Source: Mollicutes bacterium (GTDB lineage Bacteria > Bacillota_I > Bacilli_A > Izemoplasmatales > Izemoplasmataceae). From it: 11,973 nt of DNA. Positions within the stretch are counted from its first letter, which is position 1. Each line of letters starts with the position of its first letter. The notes under the pieces were generated by a model. The model did no database searches. It was not told where the DNA came from and saw nothing but the letters and a program-made list of their open reading frames with translations. Made by a program: the position numbers and the translations under genes. The stretch is from NCBI GenBank assembly GCA_003551455.1, contig PUMR01000084.1:1-11973 (forward strand). The letters run 5' to 3'. Shown in pieces: positions 1 through 6,032 of this stretch.

Positions 1-2
1 AC

Positions 3-449
3 GAAGACGAGAACGTGGTGAGTTTCAAGCTGAAGCGGCGTCCGTTGGAAAAGCCGCAAAAGAAGACCTTCACCTCCGGATTGTATGCTTCGTGGCTCGA
101 AGAGCCTTCCGCCTACGGCCATCTGGAAAACGACAAGTGGCTCGGCGTGATCGAGATCGACCGGCAGCGCTTTGCGAACCGGCTGCGGGTCACCGAACTC
201 CTCGTCTTCGCGAAACACCGGAAAAAAGGCGTCGGCACCGCCCTCATGGACCATGTGAAAAGGGTCGCCGAAGAAGAGGGGTTCCGGGAGATCATCCTCG
301 AGACGCAAAGCTGCAACACCGCCGCCGTCGACTTCTACAGAAAGCGGGGTTTCTCCTTCCGGGGCCTCGATATCACCGCGTATTCCAACGAAGACATCGA
401 AAAGAACGAGGTGCGAATCGAGATGGGGCTGTCTTTGGGAAAAGACTAG
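3..449 (+). CDS. GNAT-family N-acetyltransferase, 5' end outside the window
   Basis: The frame is open from the window edge with no in-frame stop or convincing ribosome binding site, so the gene probably starts upstream and base 3 is only the first complete codon. The visible part carries the GNAT acetyl-CoA site: a beta-strand (TELLVFAKHR) followed by RKKGVGTALM, matching the R/Q-x-x-G-x-G/A pyrophosphate-binding loop. After it come ILETQSCNTAAVDFYRKRGF and a Tyr-rich tail, resembling the streptothricin-acetyltransferase-like (Sat) subgroup by the LETQ...N..A..FY...GF pattern. Family members are about 170-180 residues, so roughly 30 residues are likely missing. It would transfer acetyl from acetyl-CoA to an amine; the substrate cannot be read from the sequence and resistance should not be assumed. 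Its TAG stop overlaps the stop codon of the convergent rarA. Confidence 0.85.
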   Translation, partial: EDENVVSFKLKRRPLEKPQKKTFTSGLYASWLEEPSAYGHLENDKWLGVIEIDRQRFANRLRVTELLVFAKHRKKGVGTALMDHVKRVAEEEGFREIILETQSCNTAAVDFYRKRGFSFRGLDITAYSNEDIEKNEVRIEMGLSLGKD

Positions 450-1693
450 TCCTTTTTCTTTTGGAGGACCTTCTCGATCGCTTCCAGCCTTTCGGCGAGC
501 GCGCGCTCGAACTTGCTCGTGCGGACGGGCGTGAAATAGCGGCGGTCGGCGAGACCGTCGGGGAGGTATTGTTGGCGCACGATGTGGGCATCATGGTCGT
601 GCGGATAGAGATAGGCGTCTTTCGCTTCGAAATTGTCGATGTTTATGAGATGGTTGGGAATCTTTTTCATCCCGCCTTCATCGAGGTCTTTCAAGGCCTT
701 GTCTATGGCCTTGTAGGCACTGTTGGACTTGGGCGAGAGCGCCATCTCCACCACCAGGGCGGCGAGCGGGATCCGCGCCTCGGGGAAGCCGACGCGCTCA
801 CAGGCCCTGGCACAGGCGTCCATGCGGGAGAAGATCGCGGGATTGGCCAGACCGACATCTTCATAGGCGATGACGCTCATCCGGCGGAGGATGCTCTCGA
901 GGTCCTCCATCTTGATGAGCCGCGCGAGATAGTGCAGGCTCGCATCGACATCGCTGCCGCGGATGGATTTCTGGAAGGCGGAGAGGATGTTGTAGTAGTT
1001 GTCCTCGTCCTTGTCGAGGTCGAAAGCGGGTGTGAGAACGACACGCTCGGCCATGGCCAAATCGACATCCGCACCGGGATGGGCGATTTCGATGATCTCG
1101 AGCATGTTGATCGCGGTGCGGATTTCCCGGTTGCTCGAACGGATGACATAGCGATAGACCTCGTCGGAAAAGTTGGCAGTCAAATCATCCGGGAACCGGT
1201 CTTTCAATTTTTTGAGGAAGGAAAAAAGGTCTTCCTCGGAAACCGGCAAAAGTTTCAAAATATGGGTTCGGGAACGAACAGCCGGGTTCACGCTGTGGTA
1301 TGGGTTGTTTGTCGTCAAACCGACCAGGATGACGTTTCCGGCCTCGACTTCCGGCAACAAAAAATCCTGGATATCCTTTTTCATCCGGTGGATCTCGTCG
1401 ACGATGAGGAGGGACCCGTAACGTTTCGCTTGCGAAACGATCTCCTTCAGTTGCGCCTTGTTGTCGGTCGAGGCGTTGAAGGTGTGGGTGTTCAACCCGA
1501 ATTCGTCCGCCATGACGCGGGCGATCGTCGTCTTGCCGATCCCCGGCGGGCCATAGAGGATCAGGCTGAAGAAGCGCTTCCTCGCGACCATCTTGCGGAT
1601 GATGCCCTCTTTGCCCACCAGATGGTCCTGGCCGACGATGTCGTCGAGATTCCGCGGGCGGGCCTTGTGGGCGAGCGGTCGTCCGTTATCCAT
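446..1693 (-). CDS. rarA: Replication-associated recombination AAA+ ATPase RarA/MgsA
   Basis: This is a 415-residue protein of normal family length. It has Walker A GPPGIGKTT (residues 48-56), Walker B LIVDE (96-100) and a sensor-1 region GLTTNNP (125-131). An SSNREIRTAINMLE sensor-2 stretch lies near 186-199. The family-specific C-terminal half shows SIRGSDVDASLHYLARLI (243-260) and YLYPHDHDAHIVRQQYLP (361-378), typical of MgsA/RarA rather than DnaX or RuvB. Known family members form tetramers that bind SSB and act at stalled replication forks. The ATG start follows AAAGGAG by 9 bases, and an extended -10 box lies about 30 bases upstream. It is transcribed divergently from the PHP phosphatase gene and ends inside the stop codon of the convergent acetyltransferase gene, with no terminator hairpin between them. 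Confidence 0.95.
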   Translation of the reverse strand: MDNGRPLAHKARPRNLDDIVGQDHLVGKEGIIRKMVARKRFFSLILYGPPGIGKTTIARVMADEFGLNTHTFNASTDNKAQLKEIVSQAKRYGSLLIVDEIHRMKKDIQDFLLPEVEAGNVILVGLTTNNPYHSVNPAVRSRTHILKLLPVSEEDLFSFLKKLKDRFPDDLTANFSDEVYRYVIRSSNREIRTAINMLEIIEIAHPGADVDLAMAERVVLTPAFDLDKDEDNYYNILSAFQKSIRGSDVDASLHYLARLIKMEDLESILRRMSVIAYEDVGLANPAIFSRMDACARACERVGFPEARIPLAALVVEMALSPKSNSAYKAIDKALKDLDEGGMKKIPNHLINIDNFEAKDAYLYPHDHDAHIVRQQYLPDGLADRRYFTPVRTSKFERALAERLEAIEKVLQKKKD

Positions 1694-1720
1694 GAACAGA
1701 TTCTCCTTTCTTCCACCCCG

Positions 1721-1729
1721 ATTATATCA
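1721..1729 (-). promoter_or_regulatory. Extended -10 promoter for rarA
   Basis: On the minus strand the sequence reads TGATATAAT, a perfect extended -10 (TGnTATAAT), 27 bases upstream of the rarA ATG. No recognisable -35 hexamer lies 16-18 bases upstream, where the DNA is GC-rich. That fits an extended -10 promoter that can dispense with a -35. The predicted leader is only about 20 bases and includes the AAAGGAG site. Confidence 0.7.
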
Positions 1730-1778
1730 TTTTTCCCGACTTCCCCGCCCCTTTTTCATGGATTACCGACGCAAAGAC

Positions 1779-1787
1779 TGCTATAAT
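1779..1787 (+). promoter_or_regulatory. Extended -10 promoter for the PHP phosphatase gene
   Basis: TGCTATAAT is a perfect extended -10 on the plus strand. A weak -35 candidate (TGGATT, 3 of 6 matches) lies at 1759-1764 with 17-base spacing. Transcription would start near 1794, giving an untranslated leader of about 135 bases before the ATG at 1930. It diverges from the rarA promoter, with about 50 bases between the two -10 boxes. Confidence 0.7.
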
Positions 1788-1844
1788 GGGCTTGGTGCTC
1801 GCGCACCCGCCCCGGCACCCCCGAAATTTCGCCTCTCACGCTTC

Positions 1845-1865
1845 GAAGGGACTCGGAGTCCCTTT
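1845..1865 (+). other. Hairpin in the 5' leader of the PHP gene
   Basis: AAGGGACT (1846-1853), a CGG loop and AGTCCCTT (1857-1864) form a perfect 8-bp stem that a G-T pair can extend. Only three T residues follow, so it is a poor intrinsic terminator. It sits mid-leader about 65 bases before the start codon. No riboswitch or T-box consensus is recognisable around it. Confidence 0.45.
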
Positions 1866-1929
1866 CCCCGCAAAAACCGAAAAACGCGACGAGAGGGAAC
1901 CCAAGTACCCATTGACAAAGGATGAGACC

Positions 1930-2724
1930 ATGCTCGTCAAGACGAACTACCACACCCACCACCGACTCTGCCGGCACGCGAGGGGCACCACCGCCGACTA
2001 TGTCGAGAAAGCGCTCGAACTCGGCTTCAAGGAGATCGGCATGTCCGACCACGCCCCGCATGCGCATTTCGACGACGACACCCGCATGCGGCCCGAAGAG
2101 CTCCCGCTCTATCTCGCCGACATCGAGAGGACCAGGGGGCGCTACGGCGAGAGGATCCGCATCCTCTCCGGCCTCGAAGTCGAATACGACCCCGACACCG
2201 ACGCCTATTACGAGTCGCTCCTGGAAAAAGTCGACTATCTGGTCCTCGGTCAGCACTACCTGGAAGGAGACCCCGTCAAAAATGGCGTCTCATACACTTT
2301 CGACCTCGAGAGCGGTGAAGACCTCATCGCCTACGCAAAAATCGTCAGAGAAGCGATTTCGACGGGTTATTTCGCTTTCGTGGCCCACCCGGACATTTTC
2401 CTGGCCGGCTATCCCCGTTTCGACGCGAGCGCCGAGGAAGCGTCGAGGATCATCGCCGAAAGCGCCAAAGAGCACGGGGTGTTGCTAGAGTTCAACGCCA
2501 ACGGCATCCGGCGCGGGCTTGTGCAGAGCGAAGAAGGAGAGCATTACCACTATCCCCGCAAACCCTTTTTCGACATCGCGAAGGCGACCGGCTCCGGAAT
2601 CCTCCTCAGTTCGGACGCCCACAGCCCCGAAGAGCTCTATGACGATGCCATGCGGGAAGCCGAACGGATCATCGACCGCTGGGGACTCACCATTCGGGAG
2701 ACTTTAGCGGCAAATACCAAATAA
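1930..2724 (+). CDS. PHP-domain phosphoesterase, histidinol-phosphatase (HisJ/HisK) family
   Basis: This 264-residue protein carries the full set of PHP metal ligands: H8-x-H10 (NYHTHHRLCRHA), D40-H41 (MSDHAPH), E83 in GLEVEY, H109 in LGQHYLEG, H153 in AHPD, and D229-x-H231 in SSDAH. Length, motif spacing and the LEFNANGIR segment (187-194) match the HisJ/HisK histidinol-phosphatase group, which hydrolyses L-histidinol phosphate in histidine biosynthesis. No other his gene is nearby, so another phosphoester substrate is possible. The ATG at 1930 follows AAAGGA by 7 bases. The longer in-frame extension upstream runs through the -10 box and is not translated from this promoter. It is cytoplasmic, with no signal peptide or membrane segment. 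No strong terminator in its own orientation is seen downstream. Confidence 0.85.
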   Translation: MLVKTNYHTHHRLCRHARGTTADYVEKALELGFKEIGMSDHAPHAHFDDDTRMRPEELPLYLADIERTRGRYGERIRILSGLEVEYDPDTDAYYESLLEKVDYLVLGQHYLEGDPVKNGVSYTFDLESGEDLIAYAKIVREAISTGYFAFVAHPDIFLAGYPRFDASAEEASRIIAESAKEHGVLLEFNANGIRRGLVQSEEGEHYHYPRKPFFDIAKATGSGILLSSDAHSPEELYDDAMREAERIIDRWGLTIRETLAANTK

Positions 2725-2810
2725 CCGTCAAAATTTGCGTTCTCAGCGCGTTTCGCCCGGCGGCTTGTAAAATGGTCGACCACACACGAAAAACGCATCA
2801 GGCGGAGGCC

Positions 2811-2831
2811 TCTCTCGCCCGGTCCGAGAGA
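2811..2831 (+). other. Perfect 7-bp hairpin after the PHP gene
   Basis: TCTCTCG (2811-2817), loop CCCGGTC, and CGAGAGA (2825-2831) pair perfectly. No T-run follows on the plus strand, so it is not by itself an intrinsic terminator. It could stabilise the 3' end of the PHP transcript or be part of a larger fold with the next hairpin. Confidence 0.4.
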
Positions 2832-2841
2832 ACCAGAAGCG

Positions 2842-2879
2842 GAAAATAAACGGGGTCATCGTTTTTTATTGACCCCGTT
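2842..2879 (-). terminator. Terminator-like hairpin oriented to the minus strand
   Basis: AACGGGGTCA (2849-2858) and TGACCCCGTT (2870-2879) form a perfect 10-bp stem with an 11-base loop. Read on the minus strand the stem is followed by TATTTT, a usable U-tract. Read on the plus strand it is followed by CCCC, with the T-run inside the loop. The orientation therefore does not suit the upstream PHP gene. It may instead end an unrecognised minus-strand transcript, or act as an RNA-stabilising 3' end for the PHP message. Confidence 0.45.
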
Positions 2880-2944
2880 CCCCAAAATTCGGTGGCGTGA
2901 TTTCTCCAAAAAAACATGACCAACATATTCAAATAAGGCCTTTA

Positions 2945-2960
2945 CGCTTCGAAAGAAGCG
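2945..2960. other. Tetraloop hairpin in the intergenic region
   Basis: CGCTTC, GAAA, GAAGCG forms a perfect 6-bp stem with a four-base loop. GGCC at 2937-2940 and 2972-2975 could pair as an outer stem. It lies just upstream of the -35 region of the putative ansA promoter, so it may be an operator-like inverted repeat rather than an RNA element. Confidence 0.35.
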
Positions 2961-2986
2961 ATTCCTTTATCGGCCGCGTAACTTCC

Positions 2987-2992
2987 TATAAT
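2987..2992 (+). promoter_or_regulatory. Putative -10 box of the ansA promoter
   Basis: TATAAT matches the consensus exactly. The best -35 candidate 16 bases upstream (TTTATC) is weak, with 3 of 6 matches. The box is embedded in the 14-bp palindrome ATAATATATATTAT (2988-3001), so a CATAAT box (5 of 6) also faces the minus strand. If used on the plus strand, the ansA leader would be about 200 bases. Confidence 0.45.
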
Positions 2993-3203
2993 ATATATTA
3001 TGTTAACTTGGTCTTTCGCCTTTGTGTAGGTTCATGCGGTTTGTCGGTGGTATGTGAAGAAATGAAAATGCTGTGCTTTTCCATAAATGGGCCGCCGAAA
3101 AGTCGCGACCCGAAAAAACGATTTGGCGTTGCCGACCCTATAAAAATATCGATGGTTCAGAAACGAACATTTCTTGTCCGTCGAAACTGTCCGAGGTGAT
3201 CCC

Positions 3204-4184
3204 ATGCATAAAAATGTCGCGCTCATATTCACCGGTGGCACGATCGCCATGAAAGTCGACTCCAAACTTCAAGGTGCCATCCCTTCCGTTTCTCCCGAGG
3301 AAATTGTCAAAACCCTGAAAAGGGAGACCGCCCACGAGAACCTCACGGCCTTCGAATTCTCCCGGCTTCCGAGTCCCTCCATCACGCCCGGAAAAATGCG
3401 GGAACTGCGGACCGAGGTCGAGAGATTCCTCCAAGACGAAGATTATGCCGGCGCCGTCGTCATCCACGGCACGGACACCCTCGAGGAGACGGCCTTCTAT
3501 CTCGATACGACATTGCAGAGCGAAAAGCCCGTCGTCGTGACGGGCTCGATGAAGAACGCGAGCGAACTGGGCTATGACGGTCTCACGAATCTCGACTCCT
3601 CGATCCGTGTCGTCCTCGCTGAAGAATCCCGCCAAAAAGGCGTGCTCGTCGTCATGAACTACCAGGTCCATGCCGCCGTCGAGGTGACGAAAACGCACAC
3701 GTTGAATCTCGACACGTTCAAGAGCGTCGATTTCGGCCCCCTGGGCATCATCGACGGCGACGATGTCCTCTATTACCGCACGTTGACATCCCGCCGGGCT
3801 TACGGCCTCGAAAACGAGATCGACGAGCGGGTCGCCCTCGTCAAGGCTTGCGCGGGGATGAAGGGCGATGTTTTCGATCACTATGTCGAAAAAGGCTACC
3901 GAGGTGTCGTCATCGAGGCCCTCGGGCGGGGGAATGTGCCCACCGACATGATGGCGGGCATAAAAAAAGCCCGCGCGGCGGGACTGGAAGTCATCATCAC
4001 CTCGCGTGCGGTGGCCGGGCGCGTCCTCGACACCTACGGATATCCCGGCGGCGGCAAGGATCTCGTCCGCCACGGTTGCATCCTCGGTGGCACCCTTTCG
4101 GGTCCGAAGGCCCGCATTCTGCTCATGGTCGCCCTCGGAAACGGGATGGACCACGAGGAAATCCGGGCCGTTTTCAAAAACTGA
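3204..4184 (+). CDS. ansA: L-asparaginase, bacterial type I/II family, cytoplasmic
   Basis: This 326-residue protein hydrolyses L-asparagine to aspartate and ammonia. The N-terminal strand ends in the first catalytic signature TGGTIAM (residues 10-16, nucleophile T13). The second signature is HGTDTLEETAFYL (88-100), with T90-D91. VTKTHT (161-166) supplies the conserved lysine K163, completing the Thr-Thr-Asp-Lys set. AVAGRV and PGGGKDL in the C-terminal domain are typical. There is no signal peptide, which points to a cytoplasmic AnsA-like enzyme rather than a secreted AnsB. The ATG at 3204 is chosen because GAGGTGA lies 4 bases upstream and the catalytic motif then sits at the usual distance from the N-terminus; the in-frame GTG 30 bases earlier has no site. 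The gene stands alone and ends before a bidirectional terminator. Confidence 0.93.
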   Translation: MHKNVALIFTGGTIAMKVDSKLQGAIPSVSPEEIVKTLKRETAHENLTAFEFSRLPSPSITPGKMRELRTEVERFLQDEDYAGAVVIHGTDTLEETAFYLDTTLQSEKPVVVTGSMKNASELGYDGLTNLDSSIRVVLAEESRQKGVLVVMNYQVHAAVEVTKTHTLNLDTFKSVDFGPLGIIDGDDVLYYRTLTSRRAYGLENEIDERVALVKACAGMKGDVFDHYVEKGYRGVVIEALGRGNVPTDMMAGIKKARAAGLEVIITSRAVAGRVLDTYGYPGGGKDLVRHGCILGGTLSGPKARILLMVALGNGMDHEEIRAVFKN

Positions 4185-4256
4185 AATCGCTCGTTTTTGG
4201 CTTTGTTATGGTCTTGAATGCCATTTTTCACCGGTTTTCTTGCGCGTTCTCATGAG

Positions 4257-4293
4257 AAAAACGCACGTCGAGGGTCTCCCTGCGTGCGTTTTT
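4257..4293. terminator. Bidirectional intrinsic terminator between ansA and the metallopeptidase gene
   Basis: AAAAACGCACG (4257-4267) pairs perfectly with CGTGCGTTTTT (4283-4293) across a 15-base loop, giving an 11-bp stem. Both strands carry a T-run at the 3' side: TTTTTTC on plus and TTTTTCTC on minus. It ends ansA from the left and the rightmost minus-strand operon from the right, adjoining the TGA stop of the metallopeptidase gene. Confidence 0.85.
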
Positions 4294-5430
4294 TCATTCC
4301 ACAGCCCCGAAATAATCGGCGATTCTCACCTCGGCCAAATCGTCGGGTATGGGCGCATAATGTAAAGGCGGTTCCGCCCTGGAACGATCCCAGGACGCGT
4401 GTCCCAGCGCATAGAACATGATGAGGAGGGAGTCGACGCTCCGGAACGTGTCGAGCGGCCAGACCGAATCGTCAGAGACGGGCATGAGTCGCTCCTGGCG
4501 GAACCGGTAACGGATCTCCGGAATGTCCCGCCTCTTCCAGAGGTCGAGTTCGAACTGGGCCGAGAGGATCATGCGCACGATTTCGAGTGTCCGTACTTCC
4601 CGGATGGCGGCTTGTTCCGTTTGTGTACAAATCTTATTGACCAGTCCGTCTTCGATGTATGTCGCCAGAAATTCGTCGGTCGGAGGGATGAGTAAATTTT
4701 CCGGGGATTTCGGATCAATCTCGAGGTACAGGCCGGCATGTGAAAGTTCGTGTATGAACGTTTTCAATGACAGCGCATCGGTCAAAGGACGGGTTTTCAC
4801 ATGGACTCTTCCGTCCGGAAATTTTCTCGCGAATCCGGCGAGTCCTTTCTCGGACATGTGAATCGTAAGCGAACGGTCCCAATCATTCCCGGCGAAAAAT
4901 TTTTCGGCCGCTTGCACGAGTGTTTCCGCATCCCGCTTTTTTTCGAGCGGGTAGGTGGCTCTCAGCCGCTTGAACCAGTTCTCCCAATTCAGCCCCTGTT
5001 CTTCGGCCATTCTTCGCGCTTTGGGCAGGTACTTCTCGAGCGTATCCTCGAGAATCTCTTCCATCCGCCCGAGCGATATGCCCGCGGCGCGCAAGACGAA
5101 AGCGAGATAGTCTTCATGGCCCAAAAGTTGCGCTCGGTGGGTGCGCAAGGCCATGAGTCTGACCACATCGGGTCGCAAGGCGCGGGCGAGGAGTCTGCTG
5201 TCTTCGGGATAGCCGGCGAGGCTGTCGATGCGGTTGCGGATGGCGGCGATTGCGGGGTGGTGCTCGATGAGGGCCCGCTGCACGGCGGGATGTCTCTTGT
5301 CCAGGGTACCGGCCGCTCGGAACATCTTCTCGTCATGGGGCGTGAGGTCGTTCTTCGCACCTTCGACGATGTTCTCCCATTCCTTCTTCGCATACATGCG
5401 GGAAGCTCGCAAATATTCGGCAAAGCTCAT
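4294..5430 (-). CDS. Compact M3-like zinc metallopeptidase (gluzincin)
   Basis: This 378-residue protein has the zinc-binding HELSH motif (227-231). Glutamates E253 and E260 lie in TDEFLATYIED. This spacing mirrors M3 oligopeptidases, where an E-(x6)-E helix about 25-30 residues after HExxH supplies the third ligand. The helix-rich N-terminal half (AQLLGHEDYLAFVL, 100-113; EEILEDTLEKYLPKAR, 124-139) resembles the M3 substrate-channel helices. It is much shorter than the roughly 600 residues of PepF or thimet oligopeptidase, and the usual C-terminal His/Tyr transition-state motif is not obvious. There is no signal peptide, so it should be cytosolic. Its AGGTGA site overlaps the ruvA stop codon (TAGGTGATAACATG), implying translational coupling. 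The family assignment is moderately sure and the substrate is unknown. Confidence 0.7.
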   Translation of the reverse strand: MSFAEYLRASRMYAKKEWENIVEGAKNDLTPHDEKMFRAAGTLDKRHPAVQRALIEHHPAIAAIRNRIDSLAGYPEDSRLLARALRPDVVRLMALRTHRAQLLGHEDYLAFVLRAAGISLGRMEEILEDTLEKYLPKARRMAEEQGLNWENWFKRLRATYPLEKKRDAETLVQAAEKFFAGNDWDRSLTIHMSEKGLAGFARKFPDGRVHVKTRPLTDALSLKTFIHELSHAGLYLEIDPKSPENLLIPPTDEFLATYIEDGLVNKICTQTEQAAIREVRTLEIVRMILSAQFELDLWKRRDIPEIRYRFRQERLMPVSDDSVWPLDTFRSVDSLLIMFYALGHASWDRSRAEPPLHYAPIPDDLAEVRIADYFGAVE

Positions 5431-5438
5431 GTTATCAC

Positions 5439-5999
5439 CTAGCGGTTGGCGATGATCCGCAAGGCCTCTTTGATCAGCACCGCCGTGTCCTTCGAAGTGT
5501 CGAGTTCGGCCACCACTCTGTCGATTTCCTTTTTCTTGTAGCCGAGGGCGCGGAGGGCGTCCTCGAGTTCTTCGACCTTCTTCCTGCCCTTGATGGTCAG
5601 AACATCCGTCTGCAGTCTGCCCTTGAGGTCCAAGACAATCTGCTGGCTCGCTTTCGGACCGATGCCGGGGAAGCGGTTGAGATATTTCGTATCCGACATC
5701 TCGATGGCCCTGACGATCTCGGCGACATCCGCCGCCGCCACGACGGCGAGGGCGCTTTTCGGACCGATCCCCTTGACATCGAGGAGTTGTTCGAAGAGGC
5801 GTTTCTCCTTGATGGAGGAAAACCCATAAAGCGTGTGCGCGTCCTCGCGGACATGATGATGGATATAGACCAACGTGGCTGCATCCTCTTGGAAAGCGAA
5901 GGGGTTCGGGACAACGATGTGATAGCCGATTCCCCCGACTTCGAGTGTGATCTTTTCCGGTTCGATTTCCGTTACGGTGCCCTTCATGTAGGTGTACAT
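5439..5999 (-). CDS. ruvA: Holliday junction branch-migration protein RuvA
   Basis: This 186-residue protein is close to the usual length. It has the OB-fold start MYTYMKGTVTEI and VGGIGYHIVVP, then HVREDAHTLYGF (49-60). Two helix-hairpin-helix motifs follow, VKGIGPKSA (75-83) and FPGIGPKASQQ (110-120). Domain III runs from about 140 to the end (EELEDALRALGYKKKEI). RuvA binds four-way junctions as a tetramer and recruits the RuvB motor. The ATG follows GAGGGG by 5 bases and gives the canonical MY start. It lies 33 bases after mgtE and is probably in the same transcript. ruvB, the usual next gene, is absent from this position; an M3-like peptidase gene is there instead, coupled at the stop codon. 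Confidence 0.96.
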   Translation of the reverse strand: MYTYMKGTVTEIEPEKITLEVGGIGYHIVVPNPFAFQEDAATLVYIHHHVREDAHTLYGFSSIKEKRLFEQLLDVKGIGPKSALAVVAAADVAEIVRAIEMSDTKYLNRFPGIGPKASQQIVLDLKGRLQTDVLTIKGRKKVEELEDALRALGYKKKEIDRVVAELDTSKDTAVLIKEALRIIANR

Positions 6000-6032
6000 A
6001 ATATCCCCTCGATTTTGGTTTGTATAGAAACT

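Larger units (their letters stand above)
2725..3203. other. 479-base intergenic region before ansA
   Basis: No convincing protein-coding gene is present. The right-hand two thirds are visibly richer in A+T than the flanking genes. The region holds a 7-bp hairpin (2811-2831), a strong 10-bp hairpin (2849-2879), a tetraloop hairpin (2945-2960), a TATAAT box inside a 14-bp AT palindrome (2987-3001) and the probable leader of ansA. A second AT-rich box, TATAAA at 3139-3144, lacks a -35. Short open frames here have no ribosome binding site and no recognisable protein sequence. Confidence 0.6.

Noticed and set aside
92..1786. 564-codon plus-strand open frame opposite rarA
   Set aside because: It is antisense to an intact, motif-verified gene; the translation is rich in Arg, Asp and Val with no domain pattern. 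Such long shadows are expected from the G+C-rich codon bias.
1794..1929. T-box leader upstream of the PHP gene
   Set aside because: The AGGGUGGNACCGCG antiterminator signature is absent and the hairpin lacks a T-run.
2725..2880. tRNA, SRP RNA or 6S-like RNA
   Set aside because: No GGTTCRANNCC T-arm, no SRP GGAAG tetraloop context and no long 6S-like duplex were found on either strand.
2809..2917. Short minus-strand reading frame beginning near the YVMFF-like segment before the terminator hairpin
   Set aside because: It reads straight through the terminator-like hairpin and has only a distant AAAGG upstream; nothing supports translation.
2897..3199. Possible 100-residue protein in the intergenic region
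   Set aside because: No ribosome binding site, runs across the promoter palindrome, A+T-rich composition unlike the genes, no recognisable motif.
3138..4154. 338-codon minus-strand open frame opposite ansA
   Set aside because: The asparaginase on the plus strand has all catalytic motifs; the antisense frame shows none.
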